DNA of 35,369 nucleotides from Atribacterota bacterium. Lineage in GTDB: Bacteria; Atribacterota; Phoenicimicrobiia; Phoenicimicrobiales; Phoenicimicrobiaceae. The notes below the pieces were generated by a model, which searched no databases, had not been told where the DNA came from, and saw only the letters and a program-made list of their open reading frames with translations. The stretch is taken from assembly GCA_030605615.1 (NCBI GenBank), contig JAUWHZ010000018.1, forward strand, positions 1 through 35,369, read 5' to 3'. Below, piece after piece: positions 27,639 to 35,369 of the stretch (its first letter is position 1; each line of letters starts with the position of its first letter). The position numbers and the translations under genes are program-made.

Positions 27639-29468
27639 ATGTGTGGAATAGTTGGATATATTGGTCCGAAAGAAGCAGTACCAATTTTGTTAGATGGATT
27701 AAAAAAGTTAGAATATAGAGGATATGATTCTGCAGGTATTGCTGTATTGAAAGATAATAAAATTCAAATAAAAAAACGTAAAGGGAAGATAGTCAAATTA
27801 GAAAACTTATTAGAAAAAGGTGCTCCAAAAGGTAACATAGGATTAGGGCATACCAGGTGGGCTACTCATGGAAAACCCAACAACTTAAACGCTCACCCGC
27901 ATAATGGATGTAATTCAGAGATAGTGGTAGTGCATAATGGCATTATAGAGAACTACATGCCTCTAAGAGAAAAGTTAATTTCAGAAGGGCACAACTTTAT
28001 ATCTGAAACAGATACTGAGGTTCTCCCCCATTTAATAGAAAGCAATTATCAGAATGATCTAACTTTAGCGGTAAAAGAATCAATAGAAGAAATAGAAGGG
28101 TCTTATGCTATCGGAGTTATTTCTACTCGTGATCCAGGCAAAATTGTTGCTTCACGTTGTGGAAGTCCTTTAATTATCGGAGTGGGGGAAGGAGAAATGT
28201 TTTTAGCTTCTGATATCCCAGCCATGCTTAATTATACTAATAGAGTAATCTTTTTAGAGGAAAGAGAAATTGCCACAATAACCAAAGATGGAGTAAAGAT
28301 AGTTGATTCTAAGGGCAAGATTTTAGAAAAAGAAATAATAAATATTGAATGGGATGTAGAAATGACCGAGAAGAGTGGGTATAAACATTTCATGTTAAAG
28401 GAAATCTTTCAAGAAACTATGGTTATACGCAATAATCTGGAAGGAAGAATTAATTTAACTGCAAATTTTTTAGAGCTTTCAGAAATATCTTTTCCCTTGA
28501 AAAATATAAAGGAAATAGAAAAAATATTTATCTTGGCTTGTGGGTCTTCTTATTATACAGCTTTAGTAGGTAAATATATTTTTGAGGAGTTAACCGGTAT
28601 TCCGGTAGAGGTGGATTATAGTTCTGAATTTAGATACAGAAAAATATTGCTGGGTAAAAAGGATTTAACCATTTTGATATCCCAATCAGGAGAAACTGCG
28701 GACACTATAGCTGCTCTAAGAGCTTGTCGGGAAGCTGGCTCTTATATTTTAGCTCTTACTAATGTAAGAGGGAGTACTATCAGCCGGGAAGCAGATAGTG
28801 TAATGTATATTAAGGCAGGTCCGGAAATAGGAGTGGCTACTACTAAAGCTTTTATTGGTCAATTAATGTCACTTTATATTTTATCTCTCTATTTTGCTCA
28901 AGTTCGAAATACTATTAATCACACAGAAATTAAAAAAATAATTTTTGAACTGATAAAACTTCCTCAACTGGTTGAAATTGTTTTACTGAAGGAACCAGAA
29001 ATTATTAAATTGAGCGAAGAATTTTTTAATTATCATAATTTTCTTTACTTAGGGCGGGGGATTAATTACCCTATTGCTTTAGAAGGTGCCTTGAAGCTTA
29101 AAGAGATTTCCTATGTCCATGCCGAAGGTTATCCTGCAGGGGAGATGAAACACGGTCCTATTGCTCTTTTAGATAAAACTTTTCCGACAGTAGCAATAGT
29201 ACCTAAAGACAAAGTTTACACTAAAGTAATCAATAATATAAAGGAAGTTAAAGCTCGAGATACTTTGGTATTGGCCCTTGCAACAGAAGGCGATAAAGAG
29301 ATTTCCAATATTGTAGATAGAGTATTTTATATGCCCCAGACTTTGGATATATTATACCCTATTCTGTCAGTCATACCTTTACAGTTATTTGCCTATCATA
29401 TTGCCAATAAACTGGGTTGCGATGTAGATAAACCAAGAAATTTGGCAAAAAGTGTTACTGTGGAGTAA
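27639..29468 (+). CDS. glmS: Glutamine--fructose-6-phosphate aminotransferase (isomerizing)
   Basis: MCGIVGYIGPKEAVPILLDGLKKLEYRGYDSAGIAV...CDVDKPRNLAKSVTVE. Confidence 0.98.
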   Translation: MCGIVGYIGPKEAVPILLDGLKKLEYRGYDSAGIAVLKDNKIQIKKRKGKIVKLENLLEKGAPKGNIGLGHTRWATHGKPNNLNAHPHNGCNSEIVVVHNGIIENYMPLREKLISEGHNFISETDTEVLPHLIESNYQNDLTLAVKESIEEIEGSYAIGVISTRDPGKIVASRCGSPLIIGVGEGEMFLASDIPAMLNYTNRVIFLEEREIATITKDGVKIVDSKGKILEKEIINIEWDVEMTEKSGYKHFMLKEIFQETMVIRNNLEGRINLTANFLELSEISFPLKNIKEIEKIFILACGSSYYTALVGKYIFEELTGIPVEVDYSSEFRYRKILLGKKDLTILISQSGETADTIAALRACREAGSYILALTNVRGSTISREADSVMYIKAGPEIGVATTKAFIGQLMSLYILSLYFAQVRNTINHTEIKKIIFELIKLPQLVEIVLLKEPEIIKLSEEFFNYHNFLYLGRGINYPIALEGALKLKEISYVHAEGYPAGEMKHGPIALLDKTFPTVAIVPKDKVYTKVINNIKEVKARDTLVLALATEGDKEISNIVDRVFYMPQTLDILYPILSVIPLQLFAYHIANKLGCDVDKPRNLAKSVTVE

Positions 29469-29501
29469 AAGAGATCTAATTAGTTTCAAAATAAAAATAT
29501 T

Positions 29502-29529
29502 TTGTAAAATTAAAAAGCAAGAGTATAAT
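29502..29529 (+). promoter_or_regulatory. Candidate promoter for glnA
   Basis: TTGTAA (29502-29507) - 16 nt - TATAAT (29524-29529). Confidence 0.5.
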
Positions 29530-29574
29530 TAATTAAAATGAAGTTGAGAAAGACTTTGAGGAGGAGAATTATTT

Positions 29575-30903
29575 ATGAAAAAAATAGACAAAAAAGCAGT
29601 TTTGGAAAAGGTTAAAAAATTAAAAATAAAGTTTATTCGATTGAGGTTTACAGATATTCTTGGGATGCCAAAGAATGTAGAAATTCCAGTTAGAGAATTT
29701 GAAAAGGCTCTCGATGGTAAAATTATGTTTGATGGGTCTTCTATTCAGGGTTTTGTTCGGATCGAAGAATCAGACATGTATTTAAAACCTGATCATACAA
29801 CCTTTATGGTAAATCCTTGGGAAGAAGAAAAAGATGTAGCCCGAATAACCTGTGATGTGTATAATCCCAATGGTTTACCCTTTGAAGGTTGTCCCAGATC
29901 TAATTTGAAGAGGGTAGTGAAAGAAGTAAAGAAAATGGGATTTACTGCATACTTTGGGCCGGAGGTAGAATTTTTCCTATTTTTGAAAGATGAAAATGGG
30001 GAAGCAACAACCATAACTCACGACCAGGGGGGATATTTTGATCTTTTACCTATTGATTTAGGTGAAGAAGCAAGAAGAGATATGGTAATTTCTTTAGAGA
30101 AGTTAGGTTTTGGGATTGAAGCTTCTCATCATGAAGTTGCGCCAGGTCAACATGAGATTGATTTTAGGTATTCTGATGCACTTATTGCAGCAGATAGGAT
30201 AATGACTTTAAAACTTACCGGTAAAACTATAGCTTTAAAGCACCATTTACATGTTACTTTTATGCCTAAGCCCGTATTTGGAATCAGTGGTTCAGGGATG
30301 CATACCCATTTATCTTTATTTAAAAATAATGAGAATATTTTTTATGATCCAAAAGGGAAGTATAAATTAAGCAAAGAAGCTTTATATTTTATTGGAGGAT
30401 TATTAAAACATGCCAAAGGTTTTACTGCTATAACTAATCCTTTAGTTAATTCTTATAAGAGATTAACTCCTGGCTATGAAGCTCCAGTTTATATCGCCTG
30501 GTCTGAGAGAAATCGTAGTCCTTTGGTAAGAGTTCCAGCAGAAAGAGGAGAAGGAAGTCGGGCAGAATTAAGAAGTCCTGATCCTTCCTGCAATCCCTAT
30601 TTAGCTTTTGCAGTAATTTTGAAAGCAGGTATAGATGGAATTGTAAATAAAATTGATCCTGGAGAACCCATAGGTCAAAATATTTATACGATGAGTGAAA
30701 AGGAAAAAATATCTTTAGGTATTGAAAGCTTGCCAGACACACTGAAAAAAGCCTTAAATGAATTAGAGAAAGATGAAGTAGTAAAATCTGGTTTAACCGA
30801 TCATATTTTTAAAAATTACATTGAAGCCAAGAGAAAAGAGTGGGAAATTTATCGTACTCAAGTTCACCAATGGGAATTGGATAGATATTTGACTATTTAT
30901 TAA
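29575..30903 (+). CDS. glnA: Type I glutamine synthetase
   Basis: FTDILGMPKNVEIP; MFDGSSIQGFVRIEESDMYLKPD; GPEVEFFLF; NRSPLVRVPAERG. Confidence 0.97.
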   Translation: MKKIDKKAVLEKVKKLKIKFIRLRFTDILGMPKNVEIPVREFEKALDGKIMFDGSSIQGFVRIEESDMYLKPDHTTFMVNPWEEEKDVARITCDVYNPNGLPFEGCPRSNLKRVVKEVKKMGFTAYFGPEVEFFLFLKDENGEATTITHDQGGYFDLLPIDLGEEARRDMVISLEKLGFGIEASHHEVAPGQHEIDFRYSDALIAADRIMTLKLTGKTIALKHHLHVTFMPKPVFGISGSGMHTHLSLFKNNENIFYDPKGKYKLSKEALYFIGGLLKHAKGFTAITNPLVNSYKRLTPGYEAPVYIAWSERNRSPLVRVPAERGEGSRAELRSPDPSCNPYLAFAVILKAGIDGIVNKIDPGEPIGQNIYTMSEKEKISLGIESLPDTLKKALNELEKDEVVKSGLTDHIFKNYIEAKRKEWEIYRTQVHQWELDRYLTIY

Positions 30904-30904
30904 C

Positions 30905-30930
30905 AAACAGCGTAGAGCGTATAGCGCGTG
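30905..30930. repeat. Short 'agcgta' repeat between glnA and thioesterase gene
   Basis: aaacagcgtagagcgtatagcgcgtgg. Confidence 0.45.
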
Positions 30931-30951
30931 GAAAGCAGGGAGGTTTTATTT

Positions 30952-31389
30952 TTGGAAGCTTTGCCAGGATATAAGAACTGTTTTGTCTGTGGAAAAGATA
31001 ATTCTAATGGTTTAAATATTGCTTTTTTCAAAGATCAAGACAAAATCAGAGCAGAATTTATTCCCGAATCAAAACATCAAGGCTTTAAAGGAATTGTCCA
31101 TGGGGGAATATTATTTTCTATTTTAGATGAAATAATGGGCAGAACTGCAGTGGTAACTAAAGGAGTAATGACCCTGACTGTAGAGATTAATGTTAAATAT
31201 AGAAAAAAAGCCATAATAGGTGAAAAAATAATATTTACTGCCCACATGACTAAAGATTTAGGAAGAATGATTGAAGCACAAGGGGAAGCATGTAAAGAAG
31301 ATGGAACTTTATTAGCAGAGGCGAGGGGAAGATTTATTATTCTTTCTCCAGAAATGCAAAAAGAAGTGGAAGAATATATATATTCTTAA
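30952..31389 (+). CDS. PaaI-family (hotdog fold) thioesterase
   Basis: GYKNCFVCGKDNSNGLNI...HQGFKGIVHGGILFSILDEIMGR; TTG 30952 with SD gggagg preferred over 30928, which lies in repeat DNA. Confidence 0.85.
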   Translation: MEALPGYKNCFVCGKDNSNGLNIAFFKDQDKIRAEFIPESKHQGFKGIVHGGILFSILDEIMGRTAVVTKGVMTLTVEINVKYRKKAIIGEKIIFTAHMTKDLGRMIEAQGEACKEDGTLLAEARGRFIILSPEMQKEVEEYIYS

Positions 31390-31440
31390 AAAAATCAATC
31401 AGCTAAATAAAAAATATCAAAAAATTGGAGTAAATAGAGG

Positions 31441-31836
31441 ATGTTTTTCACTAAGTTATTAATATTATTTATAATAGTTCCAGTTGTAGAAATATACGTA
31501 TTAATCGAAATAGGAAGAAAAATAGGGGCTTGGTCTACTATCGGGATTATAATTTTTACTGGAATATTGGGAGCATATTTAGTAAAAAAACAGGGTTTTT
31601 TAATTTTGAAAAAAATTCAAAATGATTTAAACGAGGGTATTTTACCTGGAGACAGCTTAATTCAAGGAGCAATTATCTTAGCAGGGGGAATATTACTTGT
31701 TACACCTGGTTTTATTACTGATACTATAGGATTTATCTTTTTAATACCTGTAGGAAGAAGAGTGGTTAAAAATTATTTATTGAATTGGTTAAAGGGTAAG
31801 ATAAGAGAAGGTAACTTTTATTACAAAGAATTTTAA
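31441..31836 (+). CDS. fxsA: FxsA family membrane protein
   Basis: LLILFIIVPVVEIYVLIEIGRKIGAWSTIGIIIFTGILGAYLVKKQG...GGILLVTPGFITDTIGF. Confidence 0.9.
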   Translation: MFFTKLLILFIIVPVVEIYVLIEIGRKIGAWSTIGIIIFTGILGAYLVKKQGFLILKKIQNDLNEGILPGDSLIQGAIILAGGILLVTPGFITDTIGFIFLIPVGRRVVKNYLLNWLKGKIREGNFYYKEF

Positions 31837-31896
31837 AATATTTAATATCTCTATAAATAGAAAACAAAAAACACTTACTGAAAAGGATTAAGGATT

Positions 31897-32283
31897 TTGA
31901 TTATTGGTTGTGGAATAGATCTGGTTAGTATAAAAAGAATAGAAAATATAGTTAAAAGATGGGGGGTCAATTTTACCTCCAGAATATTTACTCCTTTAGA
32001 ACAGGAATATTGCGAGGAAAAGGGCAACAAGTATCAGTCTTATGCAGGGAAATTTGCTGCAAAGGAAGCTTTTTTAAAAGCATTAGGTTTGGGTTTGAGG
32101 GGGGTTAACTGGAAAGAAATTGAAGTGAATAATAATGAGCTCGGTCAACCTATTATAAATACGTATGGAAAATTAAAAAATATCGCTTCAGAAAAAGGAG
32201 TGAGTAAATATTTTTTAACTATCTCCCACGCAAAAGAATATGCTATTGCTGAAGTAATTCTTGAAGGGCCACCTGATAACTAA
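31897..32283 (+). CDS. acpS: Holo-[acyl-carrier-protein] synthase (TTG start)
   Basis: GCGIDLVSIKRIENI...SYAGKFAAKEAFLKALGLGLRGVNWKEIEV...LTISHAKEYAIAEVI. Confidence 0.95.
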   Translation: MIIGCGIDLVSIKRIENIVKRWGVNFTSRIFTPLEQEYCEEKGNKYQSYAGKFAAKEAFLKALGLGLRGVNWKEIEVNNNELGQPIINTYGKLKNIASEKGVSKYFLTISHAKEYAIAEVILEGPPDN

Positions 32284-32340
32284 AAACTATTAACTATAAA
32301 ACAAAAACTAACGACTATTCACTAATGACTAACGACTAAT
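32284..32340. repeat. 'taacgacta' quasi-periodic repeat
   Basis: actaacgactattcactaatgactaacgactaat; reverse-complement match to 187-205. Confidence 0.65.
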
Positions 32341-32355
32341 TTAGGGGGGTATTTT

Positions 32356-33900
32356 ATGAAAGCAGTTACTAATCAAGAGATTAGAGAGATTGATAGGAAA
32401 GCTATAGAGGAATATGGGATACCTGGACTTGTTTTAATGGAAAATGCAGGATCAAGAATATTTCAAAATCTAAAAAATATTTATCCTGACTTAAGATTAA
32501 AAAAAATTATTGTTTTTGCTGGATCGGGTAATAATGGCGGAGATGGCTTTGTTGTTGCCCGTCACCTTTATAATTGTGGAGTAAAAGTAAAAGTACTTCT
32601 CTTATCTCTATTTAATAAAATTAAAGGCGAGGCGAGGGTAAATTTAGACATAATTGATAAAATGGGAGTTGAATTAATAGAGATAGAGTCTATAGATCCC
32701 GAAGAAATACAACAAAGTATCCGAGATTCTGATTTGATTATCGATGCTATATTGGGAACAGGATTGCAAGGAAAGGTGACCGGTTTAAAAGCTAAGATAA
32801 TAGATTTTATTAATATGGCCAACAAGGAAGTAATTGCGGTTGATGTTCCTTCAGGTTTAAATTCGGATACGGGGAAGATTGAAGGTCCTTGTGTAAAGGC
32901 AACCTATACTATTACTTTAGCCCTACCAAAGATAGGTTTATTACTCTACCCCGGAGCTGGCTATACCGGAAAGATAATTGTTGAAGATATTGGTATCCCT
33001 GTAAATCTACTGAATAGAAAAAAGTTAAAGATAAACATGATAACCAAAGATATGGTCAGGTCATTTTTACCTATTCGATTAACTTATGTTCATAAAGGCT
33101 CTTTTGGGAAAGTATTAATGTTAGCTGGCTCAGTTGGTATGACCGGTGCTGCGTATTTAGCTAGTGAAGCAGCCATGAGAAGTGGTGCAGGCATAGTAGT
33201 ATTAGGAATCCCCCGGAGTTTAAATCCAATAATGGAAGTAAAATTAACTGAAGTTATGACCTTCCCTCTTGCCGAAACAGAGAAACAATCTTTGAGAGAG
33301 GATACAGAAGAAACAATTTTAAAATTAATGGAAAATTTTTCCGTATTAGGAATAGGTCCTGGTATTTCCCGACAATTGGAGACCCAAAGATTAGTAAGAA
33401 ATATTATTGAAAAATCTACTATACCCCTCGTAATAGATGCTGATGCAATATATGCCTTAAGTGAAGATCCTGCAATATTAAAAAAGACTAAAACTCCTCT
33501 GGTGATTACTCCTCACCCGGGAGAAATGGCTAAACTAATAAATAAAGACATAAATTATATTTTAGATAATCTGTTAGATATCACCAGAGATGTCGCCCAA
33601 GAATTTGGAGGAGTAGTGGTATTAAAAGGTGCAAGGACGATTATTGCCAATAGAGAAGGGGAGGCCTATATTAATATTGGTGATAATTCAGGGATGGCTA
33701 CTGGAGGATCAGGAGATGTGCTAACTGGAATAATTTCCAGCTTGATAGCTCAAGGGGCTGATAATCTTTTGGCAGCAATAGCTGGAGTTTATATTCATAG
33801 TCTTGCTGGTAATTTAGCTCGTGATATTAAAGGGGAAAGAGGAATGGTAGCTGGTGATATTTTATCTCAAGTACCTCAGGCCTTTTTAAGTTTAGAATAA
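32356..33900 (+). CDS. nnr: Bifunctional NAD(P)H-hydrate epimerase/dehydratase
   Basis: YjeF_N: MENAGSRIFQNLK...FAGSGNNGGDGFVVARHLYNCG; carbohydrate kinase-like dehydratase domain: ITPHPGEMAKL, NSGMATGGSGDVLTGII. Confidence 0.95.
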   Translation: MKAVTNQEIREIDRKAIEEYGIPGLVLMENAGSRIFQNLKNIYPDLRLKKIIVFAGSGNNGGDGFVVARHLYNCGVKVKVLLLSLFNKIKGEARVNLDIIDKMGVELIEIESIDPEEIQQSIRDSDLIIDAILGTGLQGKVTGLKAKIIDFINMANKEVIAVDVPSGLNSDTGKIEGPCVKATYTITLALPKIGLLLYPGAGYTGKIIVEDIGIPVNLLNRKKLKINMITKDMVRSFLPIRLTYVHKGSFGKVLMLAGSVGMTGAAYLASEAAMRSGAGIVVLGIPRSLNPIMEVKLTEVMTFPLAETEKQSLREDTEETILKLMENFSVLGIGPGISRQLETQRLVRNIIEKSTIPLVIDADAIYALSEDPAILKKTKTPLVITPHPGEMAKLINKDINYILDNLLDITRDVAQEFGGVVVLKGARTIIANREGEAYINIGDNSGMATGGSGDVLTGIISSLIAQGADNLLAAIAGVYIHSLAGNLARDIKGERGMVAGDILSQVPQAFLSLE

Positions 33901-33963
33901 TTAAAGACAGTATATCGTATATAGTAAAGAAAATAAAAGAGAGAAAGAAGGGAAAATCTAAAG

Positions 33964-35139
33964 ATGCAAAAATTATTAGGTCCTACCTGGACGGAAGTAA
34001 ACCTCGATGCAATTGCCCAGAATGTGAAAAATATTAAAAAATTAATTGGCAAAGAGAAAGAGCTTATGGTCGTAGTAAAAGGAAATGCCTATGGACATGA
34101 TATTTTGGAAGTCTCTTCAGCATCTTTAGAACATGGGGCAAATAGATTGGCGGTTGCTCGAATAGAGGAGGGAATTTTCCTCCGCAAAGCAGGTATTTCG
34201 GTGCCCATTTTCGTGCTTGGTTTAATCTTGAAAGAGCAAGCAGAATTATTACTCTTATATGATATTAGTACTGCTGTTTGCAAATTAGAGACAGTTAAAA
34301 GAATTTCTCAAGCAGCAGTTAAGATGAAAAAAATTGCTGAAATTCATCTTAAAGTAGATACTGGTATGGGAAGATTGGGTATTTTTCCCCAAAATGTTTT
34401 AGGTTTTGTTAAAAAAGCAATGACTATGAAAAATGTAGAGATAGAAGGAATTTTTACCCATTTTTCAGTTGCTGATGAAAAAGACAAGAATTATACCGAA
34501 AATCAATTTCAGAAATTTACTGATGTGGTAAACAATTTAGAAAGAGAAGGAATAAAAATACCCTTAAAACATGTCAGCAATAGTGCGGCTCTTCTTGATT
34601 TGCCCCATATGTGGTTTAATATGGTAAGACCAGGAATTTCTATATATGGATTATACCCTTCAACAGAGGTGAAAAAAACTATAAATTTAATACCAGCACA
34701 AGAATTTAAAACTAAAATATCTTTTTTAAAAGAGCTGCCGTCGGGGGAAAGCATTAGTTATGGCCGAACTTATATTACTAAGAAAAGTACAGTAGTTGCT
34801 TCTTTGCCAGTAGGATATGCTGATGGCTATAGCAGACTTCTCTCTAATCAGGGAGAAGTTTTAGTAAGAGGGAAACGTGTGCCTATAATCGGTCGGGTTT
34901 GTATGGATCAATGTATAATAGATGTTACTAATCTTTTTCAGGTTGAAATAGGAGACGAAGTAGTGCTATGGGGGAGACAGGGAGATGAAGAAATAACAGT
35001 TGAAGAGATAGCAGAAAAAATTGGAACTATTAATTATGAAATTGTTCATATGCCTGATAAAAAACGAGTTCCTAAGTTATTTATTAAGAATGGAAGACCT
35101 TATAAAATTAAGAGTATGTTAGGGGAAAAATTGCTATAA
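33964..35139 (+). CDS. alr: Alanine racemase
   Basis: WTEVNLDAIAQNVKNIKKLIG...MVVVKGNAYGHD; KVDTGMGRLGI; GISIYGLYP; GRVCMDQCIIDVT. Confidence 0.97.
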   Translation: MQKLLGPTWTEVNLDAIAQNVKNIKKLIGKEKELMVVVKGNAYGHDILEVSSASLEHGANRLAVARIEEGIFLRKAGISVPIFVLGLILKEQAELLLLYDISTAVCKLETVKRISQAAVKMKKIAEIHLKVDTGMGRLGIFPQNVLGFVKKAMTMKNVEIEGIFTHFSVADEKDKNYTENQFQKFTDVVNNLEREGIKIPLKHVSNSAALLDLPHMWFNMVRPGISIYGLYPSTEVKKTINLIPAQEFKTKISFLKELPSGESISYGRTYITKKSTVVASLPVGYADGYSRLLSNQGEVLVRGKRVPIIGRVCMDQCIIDVTNLFQVEIGDEVVLWGRQGDEEITVEEIAEKIGTINYEIVHMPDKKRVPKLFIKNGRPYKIKSMLGEKLL

Positions 35140-35164
35140 CAGTGAATTGCAAAAAATAGTATTT

Positions 35165-35231
35165 CATTGCGAGGAGTGGAGCGACGAAGCAATCTCAACC
35201 CAAGATTGCCACGCTTGCCTTTAGCAAGCTC
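35165..35231. repeat. REP-like palindromic element (cattgcgagg...gcaatctc...gattgccacgc...)
   Basis: GCAATCT-caaccca-AGATTGC (35189-35209) and GCTTGC-ctttA-GCAAGC (35213-35229) adjacent hairpins. Confidence 0.65.
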
Positions 35232-35300
35232 CATTAGACTATTAATTAAGAATATATTAAAATAAATTAAAGTTTATTAAATTACACCAGGTACCGAATA

Positions 35301-35369
35301 AAGAAGGCTGAACAAGTCTAAGGTTCCTCAAAAGAAAGACTTATATTGCGAATAAGACCCAGCCTTCTT
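35301..35369. other. Structured inverted-repeat segment at right edge of window
   Basis: AAGAAGGCTG (35301-35310) / CAGCCTTCTT (35360-35369), perfect 10-bp inverted repeat enclosing smaller inverted repeats. Confidence 0.5.

Noticed and set aside
30446-30742. 98-aa antisense ORF
   Set aside because: Antisense to glnA; no SD and no domain signal
30928-30951. Upstream GTG start for the thioesterase
   Set aside because: Lies in the agcgta repeat and is upstream of the gggagg SD
1-35369. tRNA, rRNA, prophage, transposase or defence genes
   Set aside because: None recognisable on either strand in this window

Overview
AT-rich bacterial chromosome segment; almost every long gene is on the + strand. 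It begins with the 3' end of tuf and runs through a nearly complete S10-spc-alpha ribosomal supercluster (rpsJ to rplQ, with secY, adk, map, infA and rpoA; rpmD/L30 is absent). It continues with ecfA1-ecfA2-ecfT, truA, rplM-rpsI, an ornithine/alanine racemase-family gene plus argF, and the cell-wall precursor block cdaA-cdaR-glmM-glmS. It ends with glnA, a PaaI-type thioesterase, fxsA, acpS, nnr and alr. The coding content is conventional. The less ordinary content is intergenic. (1) A well-matched glmS ribozyme lies between glmM and glmS. A small ORF with a very extended Shine-Dalgarno crosses its cleavage site, and a terminator-like hairpin sits between the ribozyme and glmS. (2) A family of 'dumbbell' elements has GTAGGGG...CCCCTAC ends and internal hairpins whose stem sequences differ but stay self-complementary. 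(3) A family of modular, quasi-periodic repeats ('atacg', 'agcgta', 'agtcag', 'cgttagt', 'actggaag' words) recurs in both orientations and partly in conserved order, and interrupts otherwise conserved ribosomal operons. No CRISPR array, tRNA, rRNA, phage, transposase or defence gene was seen. The host phylum cannot be fixed from the sequence alone; a Firmicutes-like gene order or a candidate phylum such as Atribacterota is a guess.
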